Below, in pieces: positions 1-4,882 of a stretch of 8,840 bases of DNA; within the stretch, counting starts at the first letter, position 1; every line of letters begins with the position of its first letter. Source of the DNA: Sporomusaceae bacterium UBA1887. GTDB taxonomy: Bacteria; Bacillota; Negativicutes; Sporomusales; DSM-15969. Location of the stretch: positions 33,912-42,751 of the forward strand of contig DDHB01000079.1 in assembly GCA_002337925.1 (NCBI GenBank), given 5' to 3'. A program made the position numbers and the translations under genes. A model generated the notes under the pieces. The model was not told the DNA's origin, made no database searches, and was given only the letters and a program-made list of their open reading frames with translations.

Positions 1-408
1 CGCTTCGCCGACTGCACTCATGTATAATTCGTTTAATTCCGTAGGGGGATTCGATCCATCTCCACCCATCATTAAGTCTGCAATGATAAGTGCATCCTGC
101 TCCCGCATCGCTAATAAGTTTGTACCAACGATTCCTTGTGTATAACCAACCTCAATTACTAAGTATGGAATCGGGTATTGTTCCTGAATAGCACTTAAAC
201 TTGATATAGAAACACGGGGAGTCGTGATTGATACTCGCCTGCCTAGAAGAATGGAAAGAGTGGTAGCAGCGCTTCCCATGGAAATATTACCAATCTCGCC
301 AAGTGCATCTTTTTCCATATCGGATAAGTCCGGTTGAGCAGGAGACGTAAGTTGATCTCCTCGCAGCAATGCGTCTATTTCTTCCTGTGAGAGAAATCCA
401 TCATTCAT
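1..408 (-). CDS. fliY: Flagellar motor switch phosphatase FliY (5' part, cut by window edge)
   Basis: FliY is a C-ring protein of Gram-positive flagella. It joins a CheC-like CheY-P phosphatase domain to a C-terminal FliN/SpoA domain. Only the first 136 codons are here. Residues 5-15 (FLSQEEIDALL) form the CheY-P-binding peptide shared with FliM. The first CheC active-site signature is complete: D34-x3-E38-x2-N41, followed by Pro64 exactly 22 residues after the Asn. The second signature starts at the window edge (SAVGEA), with its Asn just outside. The start is ATG at 408: AGGAGGAG (425-418) lies 9 nt upstream. An in-frame ATG at 417 sits too close to that site. The gene overlaps the end of fliM by 8 nt, so translation is probably coupled. 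The FliN-like half is not visible, so a lone CheC-like protein cannot be strictly excluded, but position and N-terminus favour FliY. Confidence 0.93.
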   Translation of the reverse strand, partial: MNDGFLSQEEIDALLRGDQLTSPAQPDLSDMEKDALGEIGNISMGSAATTLSILLGRRVSITTPRVSISSLSAIQEQYPIPYLVIEVGYTQGIVGTNLLAMREQDALIIADLMMGGDGSNPPTELNELYMSAVGEA

Positions 409-1405
409 CGTTATCATCTCCTCCTGCTAACACTTCGGTAATTTGAATTGCCAGTTTGTGTCCTGCAAGTCCAGGCTTGCAACGGAATTTTTCCTTGCTG
501 CCAATAATAATGTTTAGATCATCCTCTACCTTAGTTTCCAGCTGCATAACGTCACCAACAGCTAACTCCAGCAATTCCTGCACCGTAACTGTCACTCTGC
601 CCATCTCAACAACAACAGGGATAGGAGCCCGCTCCAGTTTACGCTGTAGTGCCGCAACATTTTCCTGTGAAGACTGCTTAGCAATTGCTGAAGCAACCCA
701 GAAGGTTGTCGTCAACTTCGACATAATTGGCTCTAAAACCAGATACGGAATACAGATATTAATCAAGCCTTCAGCCTGTCCAATCTTCGTCTGCAGCGTA
801 ATGATAACAACCATATCATTCGGAGGCACGATCTGCGTAAACTGAGGGTTAGTCTCAATAACGTCAGCCCGCGGCTCAATTGCCACAACCTGTTTCCAGG
901 CTTCCTGCAAAGATTCCAGGGCTTTATTAATAACCCTGCGTGTAATAGCTTCCTCAATATCTGTCAGCGGGCGGGGCTTGGCCGGTGGCAATCCTGGTCC
1001 GCCAAAAAGTCTGTCGATAATGGAAAAAACAATATTAGGATTGATTTCCAAAATCGCATTGCCTTTTAACGGTCGCATTTGAAAAACATTAATTACGCTG
1101 GGATTAGGTAATGAACGAATGAATTCTTCATATGTCAATTGGTCAACTGATGCCACATTGATATGAACCAATGTGCGAAGATGTGCCGAAAGATAAGTGT
1201 TCAGCAATCTGGCAAAATTTTCATGAAGCATATAAAGGGTACGAATTTGGTCTTTGGAGAATTTATCAGGACGTTTAAAATCATAAATTTTAATTTTTTT
1301 CTGTTTTTGTTCACTTCTGATTTCTTCTGCTGAAACTACGCCAGTAGATAGCGCAGATAACAAATCATCGATTTCAGCCTGTGACAATACCTCTGGTCCT
1401 GCCAA
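401..1405 (-). CDS. fliM: Flagellar motor switch protein FliM, TTG start
   Basis: FliM is the central C-ring protein. It binds CheY-P, contacts FliG and FliN/FliY, and sets rotation direction. The 334-residue length is normal. Residues 6-17 (VLSQAEIDDLLS) are the CheY-P-binding N-terminal motif, followed by a charged linker to about residue 45. The middle CheC-fold domain (about 46-235) carries the FliG-contact GGxG motif as LFGGPG (133-138) and lacks the D-x3-E-x2-N phosphatase signature. The C-terminal SpoA/FliN-like domain covers about 255-327. The codon at 1405-1403 is TTG. It is the only start that keeps the EIDDLL motif, since the next Met is near residue 59, and a G-rich ribosome binding site sits upstream. 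The stop TGA (403-401) lies inside fliY. The 67-nt gap to fliL contains a TATAAT-like sequence. Confidence 0.97.
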   Translation of the reverse strand: MAGPEVLSQAEIDDLLSALSTGVVSAEEIRSEQKQKKIKIYDFKRPDKFSKDQIRTLYMLHENFARLLNTYLSAHLRTLVHINVASVDQLTYEEFIRSLPNPSVINVFQMRPLKGNAILEINPNIVFSIIDRLFGGPGLPPAKPRPLTDIEEAITRRVINKALESLQEAWKQVVAIEPRADVIETNPQFTQIVPPNDMVVIITLQTKIGQAEGLINICIPYLVLEPIMSKLTTTFWVASAIAKQSSQENVAALQRKLERAPIPVVVEMGRVTVTVQELLELAVGDVMQLETKVEDDLNIIIGSKEKFRCKPGLAGHKLAIQITEVLAGGDDNDE

Positions 1406-1409
1406 ATTT

Positions 1410-1421
1410 CCGCCCCCCTTT
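1410..1421 (-). promoter_or_regulatory. Ribosome binding site that supports the TTG start of fliM
   Basis: On the minus strand AAAGGGGGGCGG ends 4 nt before TTG, and the G6 run is 7 nt from it. The site is off-consensus (six Gs rather than GGAGG) but purine-rich and well spaced. It supports initiation at TTG in the absence of any nearby ATG or GTG. Confidence 0.6.
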
Positions 1422-1435
1422 CGTGCTGCTATTTT

Positions 1436-1441
1436 ATTATA
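1436..1441 (-). promoter_or_regulatory. Possible sigma-A -10 box in the fliL-fliM gap
   Basis: The minus strand reads TATAAT, a perfect -10 hexamer, 30 nt before the fliM start. There is no recognisable TTGACA-like -35 at 16-19 nt, and the bases just upstream (AGG) do not form an extended TGn -10. It could be chance in AT-rich spacer. If real it would give fliM-fliY-downstream transcripts independent of the main operon promoter. Confidence 0.15.
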
Positions 1442-1472
1442 CCTGATTTAATTGCAATGAAGCTACGATTAA

Positions 1473-1943
1473 TTATTGTAAAACAAAGTTAGTAATATAG
1501 ATTTCATAAACACGATCTTGGCCTAAAGCTTCATTAACTCTGCTTTTAAGTGTTTCTTTTAGTGCTTCTTGCTTTCCTGGCTCAAAATCCTCAATTTTTT
1601 GTGAACGCAAAACATGAACAGCAGTATCTAGTATTTTAATTTCCTCTGCAGATGGCATCTTACCACCTTCTTTAGCTGCTTCTTTCTGGGCTGGCTTAAG
1701 TTCGACAATCAATCCTATTTTCAGGTATCTGCCACTATTTACGCCCCCGATGTTAAGAACTAAGCCGTCTTTAGCATCACCCAGCTTGATAAACACGCCT
1801 GGTTCACGAGTTACCTTTTTATCTCCTTTATCAGCAACTATTTTCGTTGCAATAAAATAGGAGATTCCACCAGCAAGCAATAAACCAACCACTACCAAGC
1901 TGACTATCAGCATTAGGGGAAACTTTTTTTCTCCTTCCGGCAC
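1473..1943 (-). CDS. fliL: Flagellar basal body-associated protein FliL, GTG start
   Basis: FliL is a single-pass inner-membrane protein that surrounds or stabilises the MotAB stator. The 156-residue length is usual. A short basic and acidic N-terminus is followed by one transmembrane helix (about 9-32) and a linker. The periplasmic or extracellular FliL domain (about 45-156) includes RYLKIGLIVELK (72-83), VLRSQKIEDF (111-120) and the typical C-terminus YEIYITNFVLQ (146-156). The start at 1943-1941 is GTG behind GAGGTG (AATGCGAGGTGTGAAAG). An upstream in-frame GTG is followed at once by a stop, and the next Met (residue 11) would remove half of the membrane helix. The gene lies 133 nt downstream of flbD and 67 nt upstream of fliM. 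Confidence 0.96.
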   Translation of the reverse strand: MPEGEKKFPLMLIVSLVVVGLLLAGGISYFIATKIVADKGDKKVTREPGVFIKLGDAKDGLVLNIGGVNSGRYLKIGLIVELKPAQKEAAKEGGKMPSAEEIKILDTAVHVLRSQKIEDFEPGKQEALKETLKSRVNEALGQDRVYEIYITNFVLQ

Positions 1944-2076
1944 CTTTCACACCTCGCATTCCTGTATATTAGTACATATTATGTATCTATTTTGCGAAAT
2001 CCGTTTCAAGTACGTTCTCGCCAAAAGCCAATAATCCTCTTTTTATTTGCTATTTATTTAACATAAAGTGATATTA
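1944..2076 (-). other. flbD-fliL intergenic gap, largest in the window (133 nt)
   Basis: This AT-rich spacer has no convincing open frame. Some Clostridia carry motA and motB between flbD and fliL; here nothing resembling them remains. The fliL ribosome binding site is at its downstream end. A TTGAAA (2009-2004) is followed 20 nt later by CATAAT (1983-1978), too far apart for a good sigma-A promoter. A 13-nt palindrome lies at 1973-1985. Confidence 0.6.
1973..1985. repeat. 13-nt palindrome upstream of fliL
   Basis: The minus strand reads TACATA-A-TATGTA, a perfect 6-bp inverted repeat around one base, 30 nt upstream of the fliL start. It overlaps a CATAAT -10-like hexamer. It has the shape of a small operator, but in AT-rich sequence such palindromes arise by chance. 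No regulator is implied by the sequence itself. Confidence 0.25.
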
Positions 2077-2271
2077 TCAGCGCAAATTCCGAGTTAAAGC
2101 GCGTCGATAGTCCATAATTCTACGTACTACATCATCCATTGACTCTTCAACAATAATCTTTCTGCCACTTGTTAGAGTGATAACGGTATCAGGAGTCTCA
2201 TCAATTGTTTCAATCAGATCGGCATTTAAAACAAATTCATCAGGGCTCTTCAGGCGAGTTAATTTAATCAT
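2077..2271 (-). CDS. flbD: Flagellar protein FlbD / swarming motility protein SwrD
   Basis: This is a 64-residue protein of the FlbD family, called SwrD (YlzI) in Bacillus subtilis, where it raises motor torque and is needed for swarming. It is unrelated to the Caulobacter regulator also named FlbD. The whole family pattern is visible: the MIKLTRL start, EFVLNADLIETI (12-23), then TPDTVITLTSGRKIIVEES (26-44), and a C-terminal helix (DDVVRRIMDYRRAL, 46-59). The ATG at 2271 has GGAGGC upstream. As in Bacillus it sits directly between flgE and fliL. It has no signal peptide or membrane helix, so it is probably cytoplasmic, near the stator or C-ring. Confidence 0.95.
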   Translation of the reverse strand: MIKLTRLKSPDEFVLNADLIETIDETPDTVITLTSGRKIIVEESMDDVVRRIMDYRRALTRNLR

Positions 2272-2295
2272 TCTACAGCCTCCATAAAATCGGAT

Positions 2296-2318
2296 GAGGG
2301 GGGATGCTACTCCCCCTC
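2296..2318 (-). other. GC-rich hairpin between flgE and flbD
   Basis: GAGGGGG (2318-2312) pairs with CCCCCTC (2302-2296) in the minus-strand transcript, giving a 7-bp stem with six G-C pairs and a 9-nt loop. It lies 13 nt after the flgE stop and ends 24 nt before the flbD ATG. The 3' side reads ATCCGATTTTATGG, with no real U-tract, so it is not a typical intrinsic terminator. It could be a leaky attenuator or a 3'-end stabiliser for the hook mRNA; either role is inference. Confidence 0.45.
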
Positions 2319-2330
2319 CTCCTTAGTAAA

Positions 2331-3965
2331 TTAACGTTTGAGGTTAGCCAATTCTTCTAACATCTGGTCTGTTGTTGTAATGATCTTAGAGTTGGCCTGG
2401 AAGCCACGCTGAGTAATAATCATATTACTGAATTCCTGGGCCAGATCAACATTCGACATTTCCAGATTACCAGGATTAAATGTTCCTCTACCGCCGGAAC
2501 CAGATGTGCCAACCTTTGCATCACCTGAGTTAACAGACTTAGCAAATAGATTATCACCCACTTTATTTAACCCCGAGGGATTATTAAAAGTAGCTAAAGC
2601 AACCTGTCCAAGAACTTTGCTCTGCCCATTCGTGAAGTTCCCCACAATAACACCGGTCGTATCGATATATTTCGAATCAAGCGTACCAGCGCCATAACCA
2701 TCTTTTTCCACTTGAACCGTCGATTCACCGGCATAAGAGGTTAGGGCATTTAGGTTTGCTTTGATCGATAACGGAGTAGCTCCGGTTGTCGGAGTAATAT
2801 CGAAGTTATCAAGAGTAGTTTTAGCAGTATAAGTCGAGCCGGCAAGAGCTGCAGTAAAGTCTACTCCCGCAGCAGCCGGATCAGTTGCTGTAAAAGTAAA
2901 ATTATAATTAGTATCGCCTGCTTTTACAGTGATAGGACTAGAGAAGGGAACGGCAGGAGTTGCATGAGGTGTTTTAAGATATTGAGTTCCATCCCAGTCC
3001 ATAGTACCTTCAACTACAGTAGGATTCTTAACACCTGATTCGGAAATTTTATAGGTCCATCCATCACCTGTAGCATTTGTGGTAAATGTCATAGATATAG
3101 CATGTGGAATTCCATCAGCATCAAAAACGGTATGGTTAGCTGTATGAACAGCATTAGGAGTCTCATCCATCTTTAAGCTCGGCATATTGAGTGTAGTTGC
3201 CGAAGCTGTAGGAGGATTAATGGTAACCGCTTCTTTAAAGGAACCGTTTGTATTGAAGGAAATTTGCTGCCACTGGGTATTTGCTGTAATAGATCCATCA
3301 GCAACAGTTGTTTTCGACAACCAGGTTGTATTATCAATTTTGTAATACGTTGTATTCATTTTGTGAGCAATTCCCAAAGAATCATACAACTCGACAGGTG
3401 CCTGAACAATGGTGCCCACCGGAGCATCAGCGGACAAATTGCCAGCGCTTGTTGTCTGCGTACTGACTTTAGCTGCCATTGTTACGCCCACGGGGATTTT
3501 AATACCGGTTACAGGGCCGTTAGCATTGACAACACCGGAGTCATCAGCTACCCAACCAGCTACTTTATAGCCCGTTCCCGGCACCAGATAATTACCCTCA
3601 TTATCAAAATCAAAGTTACCCGCACGAGTATACATCTGATTCGTCCCATCGGTAAGGATGAAGAAGCCCGAACCTTGAATGGAAAGATCTGTTGGCTTAC
3701 CGGTCGGCTGGAAGCTGCCATCAGTAAAGAGAGTATCAATACTGGCAACACCCATGCCAAGGCCTACCTGCATAGGATTTGTACCGCCTCTGGTACCATT
3801 ACCGGCTGAAGCCCCTTTCATGGATTGGCTCAACACATCCTGAAAAGTAACACGGCTGCCTTTAAAGCCGACAGTATTTACGTTAGCAATATTATTACCG
3901 ATAACATCCATCCGGGTTTGATGGTTACGCAGGCCGGAAACACCGGCATAAAGGGAACGCATCAT
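2331..3965 (-). CDS. flgE: Flagellar hook protein FlgE, long form
   Basis: FlgE polymerises into the hook, the universal joint between rod and filament. It is secreted by the flagellar type III apparatus and has no Sec signal. The N-terminal rod/hook signature is clear (SLYAGVSGLRNHQTRMDVIG, 4-23; NNIANVNTVGFKGSRV, 24-39), as is the D1 segment FTDGSFQPTGKPTDLSIQGSG (80-100). The C-terminal coil is canonical (NVDLAQEFSNMIITQRGFQANS, in 505-526, to LEELANLKR). At 544 residues it is clearly longer than the roughly 400-residue enteric FlgE. The extra length lies in the Thr/Ala/Asn-rich middle (about 165-430), where a D2-type motif occurs twice: VELYDSLGIAHKMNTTYYKI (191-210) and HTVFDADGIPHAISMTFTTN (278-297). 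There is no cysteine. ATG at 3965 is preferred to the adjacent ATG at 3962; AGGAGGT lies 9 nt upstream. Confidence 0.97.
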   Translation of the reverse strand: MMRSLYAGVSGLRNHQTRMDVIGNNIANVNTVGFKGSRVTFQDVLSQSMKGASAGNGTRGGTNPMQVGLGMGVASIDTLFTDGSFQPTGKPTDLSIQGSGFFILTDGTNQMYTRAGNFDFDNEGNYLVPGTGYKVAGWVADDSGVVNANGPVTGIKIPVGVTMAAKVSTQTTSAGNLSADAPVGTIVQAPVELYDSLGIAHKMNTTYYKIDNTTWLSKTTVADGSITANTQWQQISFNTNGSFKEAVTINPPTASATTLNMPSLKMDETPNAVHTANHTVFDADGIPHAISMTFTTNATGDGWTYKISESGVKNPTVVEGTMDWDGTQYLKTPHATPAVPFSSPITVKAGDTNYNFTFTATDPAAAGVDFTAALAGSTYTAKTTLDNFDITPTTGATPLSIKANLNALTSYAGESTVQVEKDGYGAGTLDSKYIDTTGVIVGNFTNGQSKVLGQVALATFNNPSGLNKVGDNLFAKSVNSGDAKVGTSGSGGRGTFNPGNLEMSNVDLAQEFSNMIITQRGFQANSKIITTTDQMLEELANLKR

Positions 3966-4026
3966 AATAAACTGACCTCCTACAAATTCAATTTAGTTTT
4001 ATACCGCATCAGTCATTCTGCGGCTT

Positions 4027-4050
4027 GGGCTTCCTCAAGAGGTCCAGCCC
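4027..4050 (-). other. Possible hairpin just after the TIGR02530 gene
   Basis: Directly after the stop codon the transcript can pair GGGCT (4050-4046) with AGCCC (4031-4027). CCTC/GAGG inside the loop extends the stem after an asymmetric internal loop. No U-run follows. It lies in the 85-nt leader of flgE, about 60 nt before the hook gene, so it might act as an mRNA-processing or stability element. The evidence is structure by eye only. Confidence 0.25.
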
Positions 4051-4446
4051 TTACACAATTACAGCACTGTCAATATTCGTGAAGACACTATCTTTCATGC
4101 TCGACTCATCCATGGCAGTGATCACTGTCCGGTTTTTGACGCTGACAACCAAAGCCAAATTATTCATCAATATCAAAGACTCTTTCGCACCTTTTTGGGC
4201 TGCTTTATCCACAGCACCATTCAGCTTATCCATAGCAGCTTGATCAAGTTTAATATTACGGCTTTGCAGACGCTGAAGGGCGTGTTGCGAGAATTTAACT
4301 TCACCATTCAGCTGTTTTTCGAGTATCTCATTAAACGATATCCCTGATTTGGAAGCCGAAGTGCTTGGTTTTATTACAGGACTTTTATTTGTCTGCGGTG
4401 TTTGTATCAGGGGTGTCTGAGGGTAATAAATTCGATTGTCTCCCAT
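4051..4446 (-). CDS. Conserved flagellar operon protein, TIGR02530 type, function unclear
   Basis: This 131-residue protein is found in many Firmicutes flagellar operons between flgD and flgE. Its biochemical role is not established to my knowledge. The N-terminal 35 residues are Pro/Thr/Ser-rich and likely flexible. The conserved body follows: GISFNEILEKQLNG (35-48), FSQHALQRLQSRNI (52-65), a helical AVDKAAQKGAKESL stretch (78-91), VSVKNRTVITAMD (101-113) and the C-terminal VFTNIDSAVIV. It has no membrane helix, signal peptide or cysteine. A longer frame begins with GTG at 4455, but ATG at 4446 is preferred: AGGTG (4457-4453) lies 6 nt before it and would overlap the GTG. The gap from flgD is 9 nt. 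The context suggests a helper in hook assembly or export, which is inference. Confidence 0.88.
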   Translation of the reverse strand: MGDNRIYYPQTPLIQTPQTNKSPVIKPSTSASKSGISFNEILEKQLNGEVKFSQHALQRLQSRNIKLDQAAMDKLNGAVDKAAQKGAKESLILMNNLALVVSVKNRTVITAMDESSMKDSVFTNIDSAVIV

Positions 4447-4452
4447 AGCAGG

Positions 4453-4457
4453 CACCT
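4453..4457 (-). promoter_or_regulatory. Ribosome binding site deciding the TIGR02530 start
   Basis: AGGTG overlaps the last two bases of the flgD stop codon (TAG) and sits 6 nt before ATG 4446. Sharing bases with the flgD stop suggests terminating ribosomes re-initiate here, which couples the two genes. Confidence 0.5.
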
Positions 4458-4866
4458 ATGCTTTTATAGAGACTTTGAAGACTTTGTCCATACCAACAGA
4501 AGTATCACCAACTATTAGCTTAGAAACACCTTCGTATGTCGTTACTGCTGTAACTACACCGGTTTGCTCTATACCTTGGTCATTCATCCAATGAATTTCT
4601 TTGCCAATTAAGTTCGTCGCCTGTGTCGTTATCATGGCAGTATTCATATTTTGCATTTGCTCTAAACTGGAAAACTGGGCCATTTGAGCAATGAATTCCT
4701 TGTCTTCCATCGGTTGTAACGGATCTTGGTACCGCAGCTGAGTGACAAGCATTTTGAGAAAATCATCTTTGCCTAAAGCGTCATTAGCCTTACTTGTTGT
4801 TTTATTAGAACTGGTATTAGTAGCAGTTCTGAACGTTTGTTCATTATTTGTTACTGTTGTGCTCAT
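4456..4866 (-). CDS. flgD: Flagellar hook assembly scaffold (hook cap) protein FlgD, short form
   Basis: FlgD caps the growing hook and lets FlgE subunits insert; it is removed when the hook is complete. The diagnostic N-terminal region is present: LGKDDFLKMLVTQLRYQDPL (32-51), QPMEDKEFIAQMAQFSSLEQ (52-71), then MQNMNTAM. At 136 residues it lacks the Ig-like and tudor-type C-terminal domains of the roughly 230-residue enteric protein. It matches the short form of Bacillus, so this is not a truncation. The Ser/Thr/Asn-rich first 30 residues fit a disordered type III export signal, and there is no Sec signal. ATG 4866 has AAGGAGGC upstream within the 16-nt gap after fliK. Confidence 0.95.
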   Translation of the reverse strand: MSTTVTNNEQTFRTATNTSSNKTTSKANDALGKDDFLKMLVTQLRYQDPLQPMEDKEFIAQMAQFSSLEQMQNMNTAMITTQATNLIGKEIHWMNDQGIEQTGVVTAVTTYEGVSKLIVGDTSVGMDKVFKVSIKA

Positions 4867-4882
4867 GGATTGCGCCTCCTTT

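Noticed and set aside
456..845. A plus-strand open frame opposite fliM
   Set aside because: It is antisense to conserved FliM sequence, with Ser/Thr-rich nonsense composition and no family motif.
3264..3809. A 181-codon plus-strand open frame opposite flgE
   Set aside because: It lies entirely antisense to a clearly conserved hook gene, has no recognisable domain and is rich in Cys, Ile and Ser as expected from reverse-strand reading. It is a shadow.
3966..4050. A sigma-28 (FliA/SigD) promoter ahead of flgE
   Set aside because: I looked for TAAA followed at about 15 nt by GCCGATAA. GCCGCAGA and TAAA strings occur but in the wrong order and spacing.
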